55,263 nucleotides of DNA from an uncultured Bacteroidales bacterium (GTDB lineage Bacteria > Bacteroidota > Bacteroidia > Bacteroidales > Muribaculaceae): positions 1-55,263 of the forward strand of contig URIC01000007.1 of the NCBI GenBank assembly GCA_900547755.1, in the 5' to 3' direction. Below the pieces are notes generated by a model. It was not told where the DNA came from. It did not search any database and was given only the letters and a program-made list of their open reading frames with translations. The position numbers and the translations under genes are program-made. Positions 6,210-15,103 of this stretch are shown here, one piece after another (position 1 is the stretch's first letter; every line of letters starts with the position of its first letter).

Positions 6210-8186
6210 ATGGACGAAGACAAGAGATATAACCAAGAAGAATCAGAAGAGAACTATAAGGCGGATAATATCCAGGTCCTGGAAGGCCTGGAGGCAGTGC
6301 GCAAGCGCCCCGCCATGTATATAGGAGACATCTCCTCGCGAGGACTGCACCACCTTGTGTATGAGGTAGTGGATAATTCTATCGACGAGGCGCTGGCCGG
6401 ATATGCCACCCACATAGAGGTGACAATACTGGAGGACAATTCCATCAAGGTGGTGGACAACGGACGCGGTATTCCGGTGGATATGCACGAGAAGATGCAC
6501 AAGCCGGCCCTGGAGGTAGTGCTTACGGTGCTGCATGCCGGCGGTAAGTTCGACAAAGGGACCTACAAGGTGTCTGGCGGTCTGCACGGCGTGGGCGTTA
6601 GCTGTGTGAACGCCCTCTCGGACTATCTGCGTGCCGAGGTGCGTCGCGACGGCAAGGTGTATATGCAGGAATATGCTTTCGGCAAGGCCACTTCGCAGAT
6701 GAGTGTGATAGGTGAGGATGACACCACCGGCACCACTATCCTGTTCCACCCGGACCATTCCATCTTCACCGAGACGATATATGACTACGAGACACTGGCC
6801 AACCGCCTCCGTGACCTGGCGTTCCTGAATGCCGGTATCACTCTGAGTCTTACAGACCTGCGCGAGGTGGACGAGCAGGGAAATCCCCGCACGGAGATAT
6901 TCCATTCGGACGAGGGCCTTAAAGAGTTCGTACGCTACATAGACGCGAACAAGGAGCATCTCATAGAAGACGTGATTCACATAAATACAGTGAAGAACGA
7001 TGTGCCTGTGGAGGTGGCCTTCACTTACAACACGTCCTTCAACGAGAATATCTATTCCTACGTCAACAACATCAATACCATAGAGGGCGGCACGCACCTC
7101 ACCGGTTTCCGTATCGGCCTTACCCGTACCCTCAAGAAGTATGCCGAGGAGAGCAAGCTCCTGGAGAAGGCGAAGGTTGAGATTGACGCTTCCGACTTCC
7201 GCGAGGGTCTGACCGCCGTCATTTCCGTAAAGGTGATGGAGCCTCAGTTCGAGGGTCAGACCAAGACGAAGCTGGGCAACAGCGAGGTGAGCGGTGTGGT
7301 ACAGCAGGCCGTGGGCGAGGCCCTGAGATATTATCTGGAGGAGAATCCCAAGCAGGCCCGCATAATTGTGGATAAGGTGATATTAGCCGCACAGGCCCGC
7401 CATGCGGCGTACAACGCCCGCATGAAAGTGCAGCGCAAGAGCCCCCTGGGAGGCGCCGGCCTGCCCGGTAAGCTGGCGGACTGCAAGAGCCGTGACGCCG
7501 AGGCTTGCGAACTGTTCCTGGTGGAGGGAGACTCTGCCGGCGGTTCCGCCAAGCAGGGCCGCAATCCCTTGTACCAGGCCGTGCTGCCGCTGCGAGGCAA
7601 GATTCTGAATGTGGAGAAGGCTCTGGACCATAAGGTGTTCGAGAGTGAGGAGATAGTGAATATCTTCAAGGCTTTGGGCGTTACTATCGGCACTGACGAG
7701 GATTCCAAGGAGCCTAACCTGACCAAACTGCGCTATCACAAGGTGATAATAATGACCGATGCCGATGTGGACGGTGCCCATATAGCCACGCTGCTTATGA
7801 CTTTCTTCTTCCGCCGCATACGGCCTGTGATTGAGAACGGCTATCTCTATATAGCCACTCCCCCCTTGTATCGCTGCCGCGTTAGAGGCAACAAGAAGAT
7901 ACAGGAATACGCCTGGGACGAGCAGCAGGTGCAGCGCTTTGTAGATACCCAGTGCAACGGCAACCGAGGCCGTCTGGACCTGCAGCGTTACAAAGGTCTT
8001 GGCGAGATGAACCGCGAGCAGCTTTGGGAGACGACCATGGACCCGGATAACCGTATCCTGAAACAGGTGACCCTTAACAACGCCGCCGAGGCCGACCGCG
8101 TCTTCTCTATGCTCATGGGCGAGGATGTGGCTCCGCGCCGCGACTTTATCGAGGAACACGCCACTTACGCCAATATTGACGCTTAA
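6210..8186 (+). CDS. gyrB: DNA gyrase subunit B
   Basis: 658 residues, the normal size for Bacteroidetes GyrB. It is the ATPase half of gyrase, which introduces negative supercoils. Visible in order are the GHKL ATP-binding motifs (YEVVDNSIDEA, VVDNGRGIPVD, GGLHGVGVS), the transducer domain, the TOPRIM motif EGDSAGGSAKQGR with DADVDGAHI, and the QRYKGLGEMN tail motif. The frame is open back to a GTG at 6144, but that stretch encodes a Cys-rich nonsense-like peptide, so the ATG at 6210 (MDEDKRY) is chosen. It heads a run of seven same-strand genes; leuS starts 14 nt after the stop. Confidence 0.96.
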   Translation: MDEDKRYNQEESEENYKADNIQVLEGLEAVRKRPAMYIGDISSRGLHHLVYEVVDNSIDEALAGYATHIEVTILEDNSIKVVDNGRGIPVDMHEKMHKPALEVVLTVLHAGGKFDKGTYKVSGGLHGVGVSCVNALSDYLRAEVRRDGKVYMQEYAFGKATSQMSVIGEDDTTGTTILFHPDHSIFTETIYDYETLANRLRDLAFLNAGITLSLTDLREVDEQGNPRTEIFHSDEGLKEFVRYIDANKEHLIEDVIHINTVKNDVPVEVAFTYNTSFNENIYSYVNNINTIEGGTHLTGFRIGLTRTLKKYAEESKLLEKAKVEIDASDFREGLTAVISVKVMEPQFEGQTKTKLGNSEVSGVVQQAVGEALRYYLEENPKQARIIVDKVILAAQARHAAYNARMKVQRKSPLGGAGLPGKLADCKSRDAEACELFLVEGDSAGGSAKQGRNPLYQAVLPLRGKILNVEKALDHKVFESEEIVNIFKALGVTIGTDEDSKEPNLTKLRYHKVIIMTDADVDGAHIATLLMTFFFRRIRPVIENGYLYIATPPLYRCRVRGNKKIQEYAWDEQQVQRFVDTQCNGNRGRLDLQRYKGLGEMNREQLWETTMDPDNRILKQVTLNNAAEADRVFSMLMGEDVAPRRDFIEEHATYANIDA

Positions 8187-8200
8187 ATACCTCTCAAACA

Positions 8201-10960
8201 ATGGAATATAATCACAAAGAGATAGAAGCCCGCTGGCAGCGAGACTGGAAAGAGCGTGGTATTTACCGGGTGCATACAGACCCTGCGCGCCCCAAGTTTT
8301 ATGTACTGGACATGTTTCCCTATCCCTCAGGTGCGGGATTGCATGTGGGGCATCCCCTGGGCTACATAGCCTCCGACATATTCAGCCGTTACAAGCGTCA
8401 GAAGGGCTTTAACGTGTTGCATCCCATGGGCTACGATGCCTACGGTCTTCCCGCCGAGCAGTATGCCATACAGACCGGACAGCATCCTGAAATCACCACT
8501 CGTGTGAACATAGCGCGTTATCGCGAGCAGCTTGACAAGATAGGTTTTTCCTACGACTGGGACCGCGAGGTGCGCACATGTGACCCTGAATATTACCGCT
8601 GGACCCAGTGGGCATTCATGCGGATGTTCTCCTCCTGGTATGACCGCAAGGCCGGCAAGGCGCGTCCCATAAGCGAACTTGAGGAGCAATTCTCCAGACA
8701 TGGCTCCGAGGGCATTGACGCTGCCTGCGGCAAGGAGATGCGCTTTACAGCCGGGGAATGGAACGCCATGGACGAAAAGGAGCGGCGCTCCCTGCTGATG
8801 AATTACCGTCTGGCCTACCAGGGCAAGACGATGGTCAACTGGTGTCCCAGACTGGGCACCGTGCTTGCAAACGATGAAGTGAGCGAGGGAGTGAGCGTGC
8901 GAGGCGGTTATCCGGTGGAACAGCGTCTGATGACCCAGTGGTGCCTGCGTGTGAGCGCATACGCACAGCGTCTGCTTGATGGTCTGGACACCCTGCAGTG
9001 GACCGACTCCCTGAAGGAGACCCAGCGCAACTGGATAGGCCGCAGTGAGGGCGCCGAGATGCGCTTCCCTGTAAAGGACAGCGATGTCGAGCTGGAAATC
9101 TTCACCACCCGCGCCGACACCGTATTCGGCGTCACATTCATGGTCCTGGCCCCGGAGAGCAAATATGTGCCTATGCTCACCGCTCCCGCGCGGAAAGAGG
9201 CCGTGGACGCTTACCTCAAGGAGGTCAGCCACAAGACCGAGCGCGAGCGTCAGATAGAAAAGAAGGTGAGCGGCGTCTTCACCGGAAGTTATGCTCTGAA
9301 TCCTCTCACCGGCAAGGAGATACCAATCTGGGTGTCCGACTATGTGCTGGCCGGCTATGGTACCGGCGCAATCATGGCCGTGCCTGCCCATGACAGCCGC
9401 GACTACGCCTTTGCCCGACACTTTGACCTCCCCGTAATTCCGTTGATCGAGGGCGCTGACGTAAGCGAGTCTTCATTTGACGCCAAGGAGGGTGTCATGA
9501 CCAATTCCAAGGGTCCTGAGCTGGACCTGAACGGCCTGACCGTGAAGGAGGCTATAGCCAGGACAAAGAAATTCATTGAGGAGAAAGGGCTGGGCCGTGT
9601 GAAGGTCAATTACCGTCTTCGCGATGCCATCTTCTCTCGTCAGCGTTACTGGGGAGAGCCTTTCCCTGTGTACTATAAGGATGGGGTGCCCTATCTTATG
9701 GATGAAAGCGCACTCCCCCTGCGTCTTCCCGAGGTATCCTCATATCTCCCCACCGAGAGCGGTGAGCCGCCATTAGGCCGCGCCGAGAACTGGAAGACTC
9801 CTGAGGGTTATCCTATAGAATTGTGTACTATGCCGGGTTTCGCAGGCTCTTCCGCCTACTATCTGCGTTATATGGACCCGCATAACTCCGAGGCCTTGGT
9901 AGGCAAGGAGGCGGATGAATACTGGCAGGATGTGGACCTCTACATAGGCGGTACCGAGCATGCAACCGGCCATCTCATATATTCCCGTTTCTGGAACAAG
10001 TTCCTGTATGACCTGGGTCTTGTGGTGAAGGACGAGCCTTTCCGCCGTCTGGTGAACCAGGGTATGATTCAGGGGCGCAGCAACTTCGTGTACCGCATCA
10101 AGGACACCAACACCTTCGTTAGCGCCACCCTCAAGGACCGATATGAAACCACTCCCATCCATGTGGACGTGAACATAGTGGACAACGATATCCTGAACCT
10201 TGAGGCCTTCCGCGCCTGGCGTCCTGAATATGCCGATGCCGAGTTTGTGCTTGACAACGGCAGATATGTGTGCGGTTACGCGGTGGAGAAGATGAGCAAG
10301 TCCATGTTCAATGTAGTGAACCCGGACGACATAATAGAGCGTTACGGAGCAGACACCCTGCGTCTGTACGAGATGTTCCTGGGTCCGTTGGAGCAGAGCA
10401 AGCCCTGGGATACCAACGGCATAGACGGAGTGAGCCGCTTCCTAAAAAAACTGTGGGCCTTCGCACAGAAAGCCCTGGCCGACGAGGGAGAACCTTCCAA
10501 GGCCGAGCTTAAGGCCGTGCATAAACTGGTGAAGAAGGTGAGCGCCGACATAGAGGCTTTCTCATTCAATACCTCGGTGGCGGCCTTTATGATAGCCCTG
10601 AGCGAGCTGCAGGCCGCAAAGAGCGCTTCACGCGCCTCTTTGGACCTCTTTGTGCGTGTGTTGGCGCCCTTCGCGCCCCACATAAGCGAAGAACTGTGGC
10701 ATACCCTCGGGCATGACACTTCTGTGGTGGATGCTCCCTGGCCCGAGTGGGACGAGGCTTACCTCAAGGAGGACAGTGTGAAATATCCGGTGAGCTTCAA
10801 CGGCAAGGTGCGTTTCACTATCGAGGTGGCGGCCGACACGCCCCGTGAGGAGGTTCAGCGCCTGGCGCTCGGCGACGATGCCGCCGCCAGGTGGCTGGAC
10901 GGCAAGGAGCCTAAGAAGGTGATTGTGGTGCCCGGCAGGATTGTTAACGTGGTCATCTGA
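8201..10960 (+). CDS. leuS: Leucyl-tRNA synthetase
   Basis: 919 residues; charges tRNA-Leu with leucine. Class I signatures are HVGH at 48-51 (after YPSGAGL) and KMSKS at 697-701. The CP1 editing domain is present (RADTVFGVTFMVLAPE, YGTGAIMAVPAHD), and an anticodon-binding helical domain follows the KMSKS loop, as does a C-terminal domain ending in IVVPGRIVNVVI. The length is typical for Bacteroidetes LeuS. The stop overlaps the next ATG by 1 nt (TGATG at 10958), which couples it to rdgB. Confidence 0.97.
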   Translation: MEYNHKEIEARWQRDWKERGIYRVHTDPARPKFYVLDMFPYPSGAGLHVGHPLGYIASDIFSRYKRQKGFNVLHPMGYDAYGLPAEQYAIQTGQHPEITTRVNIARYREQLDKIGFSYDWDREVRTCDPEYYRWTQWAFMRMFSSWYDRKAGKARPISELEEQFSRHGSEGIDAACGKEMRFTAGEWNAMDEKERRSLLMNYRLAYQGKTMVNWCPRLGTVLANDEVSEGVSVRGGYPVEQRLMTQWCLRVSAYAQRLLDGLDTLQWTDSLKETQRNWIGRSEGAEMRFPVKDSDVELEIFTTRADTVFGVTFMVLAPESKYVPMLTAPARKEAVDAYLKEVSHKTERERQIEKKVSGVFTGSYALNPLTGKEIPIWVSDYVLAGYGTGAIMAVPAHDSRDYAFARHFDLPVIPLIEGADVSESSFDAKEGVMTNSKGPELDLNGLTVKEAIARTKKFIEEKGLGRVKVNYRLRDAIFSRQRYWGEPFPVYYKDGVPYLMDESALPLRLPEVSSYLPTESGEPPLGRAENWKTPEGYPIELCTMPGFAGSSAYYLRYMDPHNSEALVGKEADEYWQDVDLYIGGTEHATGHLIYSRFWNKFLYDLGLVVKDEPFRRLVNQGMIQGRSNFVYRIKDTNTFVSATLKDRYETTPIHVDVNIVDNDILNLEAFRAWRPEYADAEFVLDNGRYVCGYAVEKMSKSMFNVVNPDDIIERYGADTLRLYEMFLGPLEQSKPWDTNGIDGVSRFLKKLWAFAQKALADEGEPSKAELKAVHKLVKKVSADIEAFSFNTSVAAFMIALSELQAAKSASRASLDLFVRVLAPFAPHISEELWHTLGHDTSVVDAPWPEWDEAYLKEDSVKYPVSFNGKVRFTIEVAADTPREEVQRLALGDDAAARWLDGKEPKKVIVVPGRIVNVVI

Positions 10961-11544
10961 TGAAAGAGATAGTTTTCGCCACAAACAACGTGCATAAGCT
11001 CTCGGAGGTGCGCCGGATGGTGGGAGACCGCTTCAAGGTGCGCTCCCTGAGCGAGATAGGCTGCCACGACGACATACCCGAGACTGCCGACACGCTGGAG
11101 GGAAACGCGCTAATCAAGGCCCGCTGGGTAAAGGATAAGTACGGCTATGACTGTTTTGCCGACGACACCGGCCTGATGGTGGATGCCCTGGACGGTGCCC
11201 CAGGGGTCAAGACCGCCCGCTTCGCAGGCGAGCATTGCACCCCGGACGACAATGTGACCAAGCTGCTTGAAGTGATGCGGGGTGTGACGGACCGCAACGC
11301 GCGGTTCAGCACCGTCATAGCTCTCATTCTTGACGGCCGGGAGACCCTGATGGAGGGAACCGTACACGGCACCATCACCACCGAAAGGCTCGGCACTGAC
11401 GGCTTCGGCTACGACCCCGTGTTCATGCCGGAACAGACAGGTCTCACCTTTGCACAGATGGGTCCCGACGCTAAAAACGTCATATCACATCGAGGCCGCG
11501 CCATAGCGCGCCTTATGGAAGTGCTTAACTCTTACGGCGTATGA
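10960..11544 (+). CDS. rdgB: XTP/dITP diphosphatase (RdgB/HAM1 family)
   Basis: 194 residues. It hydrolyses deaminated purine triphosphates (XTP, dITP) to keep them out of nucleic acids. Family motifs are ATNNVHKL-x-EV at the N-terminus, ADDTGLMVDALDGAPGV, ARFAGE, GTDGFGYDPVFMP and SHRGRA. The length is normal. It is coupled at both ends: its ATG overlaps the leuS stop, and its TGA overlaps the aroA ATG (ATGA at 11541). Confidence 0.95.
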   Translation: MKEIVFATNNVHKLSEVRRMVGDRFKVRSLSEIGCHDDIPETADTLEGNALIKARWVKDKYGYDCFADDTGLMVDALDGAPGVKTARFAGEHCTPDDNVTKLLEVMRGVTDRNARFSTVIALILDGRETLMEGTVHGTITTERLGTDGFGYDPVFMPEQTGLTFAQMGPDAKNVISHRGRAIARLMEVLNSYGV

Positions 11545-12778
11545 CCTGCCGGGTCACCCTTCCTCCTTCCAAGAGCATAGCCGCCCGTCTGATAGTGATA
11601 GCTCTCAGGGGCGGCTATGACCCCTCTTATCTGTTCGGTGATGAGGAAGACCTTTGCGATGACCTGCAAGTGCTGCTCAGAGCCGCCCGCATCCTTCGCG
11701 ACCCTTCGCCGGCCCCCAAGGTGATAGACCTGCACGATTCGGGTACCGCCAAGCGTTTTCTCGCAACCCTGTGCGGTTACACTCCCGGGCTTACGGTATG
11801 CCTCAGACAGTCCGCCCGGTTGGCGGAGCGTCCCCTGGACCGGTTGCAGGAGACTTTCATGGCTTGTGGCCGGAGCAGAAGGTACGGAAAGAGACAGAAT
11901 AAGGAAGAGCTTTGGATTGAGGGGCATGAATATGTGGGGTTCGGACTGCCCATGAGCATGGACACCTCCAAGAGCTCGCAGGGCTGTTCGGCGCAGATGC
12001 TTGTCTCCCCGGCGGGTGAGTCGCCGACAATCCTTTCTCTGAGCGTAAATACCGTTTCCTCCCCTTATATAGAAATGACCGCAAGTCTGATGCGGGCCTG
12101 CGGCGTAGATGTCTCATACGACAAGGCAGGTAGGAAAGTTACGGTCAATCCGGGCAAATACAAACGTCCTGACCCGTCGCTTATGGAAGCTGGAGTTCCG
12201 CCTCGTTCATGTATCTGTATGCTCTGCTGAGTGGCGACAAAGTGCTGATGCCGGGGCTTGGAAGTCCCGGAGAGTCATTGCAGGGGGATTCCCGTATCGC
12301 CTCCCTGTTTGAGGTGCTCGGGGTCCGTACGGAAGTCAGTGACGAGGGTGCGCTTGTCATACCGGACGGCAGACCCTCCGGACACCGTATTGACGTGTCT
12401 CTGCGCGAATGTCCGGACTTGGTGCCACCACTGGCAGTGGCCTGCGCTATGACCGGCACCCCCTTCCTGATGCGGGGCATCTCACATCTGCGTTTCAAGG
12501 AGAGCGACCGTCTGAAGGCGGTTTCGGAGGCTTTGGGACACTTCGGACTCAATGTCGGTATCGGTGCCGACTCGCTGGAGTGGAACGGCTCAGAAAGCCC
12601 GATAGCGCCCCTGGAGCCTGTTCCCTCATGTAACGACCACCGCATAGCCATGGCTTTCTCGCTCTGCACACTACGTTTTCCCTCGGTGAAAGTGGATAAC
12701 CTTAGCTGCATCGACAAGTCCTTCCCTGCTTTCGTTCCGATTTTGCGGGACCTGAAGGTGCCAATCAACAGCCTCTGA
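11541..12778 (+). pseudogene. aroA: 3-phosphoshikimate 1-carboxyvinyltransferase (EPSP synthase), frameshifted
   Basis: Two frames together make one EPSP synthase of about 413 residues, the shikimate-pathway enzyme that joins PEP to shikimate-3-phosphate. Frame one (from 11541) carries PPSKSIAARL, DSGTAKRFLA, AERPLDRL, SSQGCSAQ and SSPYIEMT. The second frame carries FKESDRLKAV, NDHRIAMAFS and IDKSFPAFVP. The switch is at 12190/12191, where ...MEA is followed by WSSASFMYLY in the other frame. The family normally reads EADWS(S/A)AS there, so about 4 nt encoding the conserved Asp seem lost between CTG repeats. Unless the base calls are wrong, translation stops at 12230 with 229 residues. The downstream ATG at 12209 cannot rescue it. 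All other motifs are intact, so the break is recent or an assembly error. Confidence 0.85.
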
Positions 12779-12780
12779 AT

Positions 12781-13212
12781 ATGACAGGAGCATTAATCAT
12801 ATTGGCGTTTACGGTCCTTGTGGGTCTGGTGTTGTGGCTTTTGGAGCGACGGCGTAAGACTGAGCCGAAGCCGGACTCTGAAGCTGTCCCCCAAGCCTCT
12901 CCGCAGTCCGCTGACGGAGAGTGTTGCGGTATGCACATTGTCTGCGAGAAACAATCTCTATCGCCCGTCTCCGACGAAATAGAGTATTTTGATGACGAGG
13001 AATTGGACGCCTTCCGGGGACGCGAGGCGGACTCCTATACCGAGGAGGAAACAGACAGTTTTCGAGACGTGCTGCTTACCCTTCCTGCCGACGAGATAGC
13101 TTCCTGGGCCCGCAGCATACAGCTGCGCGGCATTACCCTCCCCTCACCTGTGCGCGAAGAGTTGCTGATGATTGTGGCCGAGGCCCGCACCGATGCGGCA
13201 CACTCTGAATGA
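12781..13212 (+). CDS. Conserved membrane-anchored protein with CCG-x-H-x-x-C motif
   Basis: 143 residues: one N-terminal transmembrane helix (about 4-21), a basic stop (ERRRK), a low-complexity linker, then a soluble domain. That domain starts with ECCGMHIVCEK, continues with EYFDDEELDAF and DSFRDVLLTL, and ends with LPSPVREELLM. I recall this pattern as a conserved Bacteroidales family of unknown role, sometimes mislabelled 'phospholipase'; that is memory, not a search. The Cys-Cys-x-x-His-x-x-Cys cluster could bind metal or iron-sulfur. It lies 2 nt after aroA and 9-48 nt before a metal ABC permease, so a role in metal handling is possible but only contextual. Confidence 0.65.
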   Translation: MTGALIILAFTVLVGLVLWLLERRRKTEPKPDSEAVPQASPQSADGECCGMHIVCEKQSLSPVSDEIEYFDDEELDAFRGREADSYTEEETDSFRDVLLTLPADEIASWARSIQLRGITLPSPVREELLMIVAEARTDAAHSE

Positions 13213-13260
13213 CATCTGAAAGTGAACGAAACCCTCCTTTTTCAGGTTAATAATATACCT

Positions 13261-14052
13261 ATGGATATACTTTTCTATCCCTTTTTCCAGCGGGCCCTAT
13301 TAGGGGTCGGCATTATTTCCGTGGCGGTGGCCATTATCGGCGTGTACATAATGAGCCGGCGGCTGGTATTCATTGCCGGAGGCATAACTCATGCCTGTTT
13401 CGGCGGTCTGGGCCTGGGTTACTGGCTCGGTATCAGTCCTGTGGCCATGGCTGCCGTGGCCGCTGTGGCAGGAAGTATGGGAGTGGAGTGGCTCGGCCCC
13501 CGCCGACGTGTGCGTCAGGACTCCGCCATTGCCGTGGTTTGGGCCGTGGGCATGGCTCTCGGCATCATGTTCATTTTCATGACCGATGGATATGTGCCGG
13601 AGCTGAACTCTTTTCTGTTCGGCAATGTGCTTACCGTTAGCGGGAGCGACCTGTGGGTATTCGCCGGGTTCACCGGAGTGTTGCTCCTTGTGTTCGCGCT
13701 CTTCTATCGCCTTATTGTGGCCGTGGCTTTTGACCCGGACTTCGCGCGAGTCTCCCGCCTGCCCGTCAAGTCGGTGAACTATGTGATGACCGTATTTGTG
13801 GCTGTGGCCATTGTCCTTACTATTCGTGTGGTGGGGATAATGCTGCTCATGAGTCTGCTCTCCCTGCCGCAGATGATAGCCGAGACACGTTGCCGTCGTT
13901 TCAAGACCTTGATTTTTGCCTCTGCGGCTGTAGCGATAACAGGAGGTATAGGAGGCCTGTTCCTCGCTTATCTGATTGATGTGCCTGCCTCCGCCACTAT
14001 TGTTCTGCTGCTTGTGGCCATGTATGCCCTTGCGTCCATAAGACGAAAATAG
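13261..14052 (+). CDS. Metal ABC transporter permease (ZnuB/MntB family)
   Basis: 263 residues from the ATG at 13261 (MDILFYPFFQRALLG), which matches the usual family start; a GTG at 13222 would add 13 residues. It is the membrane subunit of an ABC-3 importer for Zn/Mn/Fe, with about eight hydrophobic helices. Family segments include IIGVYIMSRRLVFIAGGITHACFGGLG, VWAVGMALGIMF and the cytoplasmic loop around VVGIMLLMSLLSLPQMIAE. No ATPase or binding protein gene lies in the window, so its partners must be encoded elsewhere. It is co-directional with and close to its neighbours. The metal cannot be told from the sequence. Confidence 0.88.
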   Translation: MDILFYPFFQRALLGVGIISVAVAIIGVYIMSRRLVFIAGGITHACFGGLGLGYWLGISPVAMAAVAAVAGSMGVEWLGPRRRVRQDSAIAVVWAVGMALGIMFIFMTDGYVPELNSFLFGNVLTVSGSDLWVFAGFTGVLLLVFALFYRLIVAVAFDPDFARVSRLPVKSVNYVMTVFVAVAIVLTIRVVGIMLLMSLLSLPQMIAETRCRRFKTLIFASAAVAITGGIGGLFLAYLIDVPASATIVLLLVAMYALASIRRK

Positions 14053-14065
14053 AAACCTTGTGACT

Positions 14066-15103
14066 ATGAAAAGACTTCTTACCTATTTATGCCTTTTTTT
14101 AGGGCTATGCGCTTTTTACAGCATCCGGGGCGCCGAACCGGACAATCGTCGGCAGGCATCGCTGGAGCGGCTTGTGGCCCGTGCCGATTCGGGTGACGCA
14201 CACGCCTGTTTCCGACTCTCTTACATACTGGAACAGGGCACCGAAGGCTTTGCTCCCGACACTGTCCGTGCCCTGCGTCTGCTGCGTACCGCCGCTGACA
14301 GCTCATACGCACCGGCCATGAATTATCTGGGCTATGCCTACGCCGTTCCGTTGCTGGGATTGACACAGAACCCTGACAGCGCCCTGATGTGGATAGAGCG
14401 GGCCGCCATGGCGCCGGAGCCGGACCCCAAAGCCTTCAACAACCTCGGTATGCTGCTCCTCACCGGTCAGTATGGGGTGAAACGGGATTTCGGGAAAGCG
14501 CGTTACTGGCTTGAGAGGGGTAGCGGGCTTGGTGTGCCTACCGCCACCGCATCCCTGGCGGGTATGTATCTGCGCGGACAGAATGTGCAGCCGGATACCG
14601 TACAGGCAATACATCTGTTGCGTAAGGCCGCCTCGCAGGGACTCATAGATGCCGGGATGCAGCTTGCAGACCTGCTGAAAGCGCATACCGACACTCTGGC
14701 TCCACGGCAGGTTCTGGACTTCGCGCTTCCTTATTACAGGGAGCGTATCTGGCCTGTGGCCATACCGCTGATAGAGCGCGCCGCCGAGGCCCGTGTACCG
14801 TTTGCGTTGGCCATTTTAGGGCAGTGTGCCGCCGAAGGTATAGCCATTCCTTACGATTATCCGAAAGCCGTGCGGCTGTATGCGGAGGCGGCTGCTCTCG
14901 GTGAGCCTCATGCCCAATACATAGTTGCCGAGATGTTGCAGGAATTTCCCGATTTGCTTCGCACATTGGCCGAAGAGGGCTCCGCTTCGGGAAATACTGT
15001 CTTTGAAAACATTCCTGAGCTGGACCCCGACGTACTGTATGGCGAGGCCGCCGCACAGGGGGTCACGAGTGCCGAGGAGGCAATCATGCCTCTGCGCCCT
15101 TAG
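14066..15103 (+). CDS. Secreted Sel1/TPR-like repeat protein
   Basis: 345 residues from the ATG at 14066 (a GTG at 14060 is 2 codons upstream). A signal peptide (about 1-23) is followed by consecutive ~36-residue Sel1-type helical repeats, recognised by A-x-x-x-L-G-x-x-Y/M-x-x-G patterns with D-x-x-x-A-x-x-x-(L/W)-x-x-A-A. Examples lie around residues 47-80, 85-120, 130-165 and 250-280. Such repeats scaffold protein complexes, often in the periplasm; the partner is unknown. It is the last gene of the gyrB run, and its stop overlaps the stop of the convergent DUF4421 gene by 4 nt (15100-15103). Confidence 0.8.
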   Translation: MKRLLTYLCLFLGLCAFYSIRGAEPDNRRQASLERLVARADSGDAHACFRLSYILEQGTEGFAPDTVRALRLLRTAADSSYAPAMNYLGYAYAVPLLGLTQNPDSALMWIERAAMAPEPDPKAFNNLGMLLLTGQYGVKRDFGKARYWLERGSGLGVPTATASLAGMYLRGQNVQPDTVQAIHLLRKAASQGLIDAGMQLADLLKAHTDTLAPRQVLDFALPYYRERIWPVAIPLIERAAEARVPFALAILGQCAAEGIAIPYDYPKAVRLYAEAAALGEPHAQYIVAEMLQEFPDLLRTLAEEGSASGNTVFENIPELDPDVLYGEAAAQGVTSAEEAIMPLRP

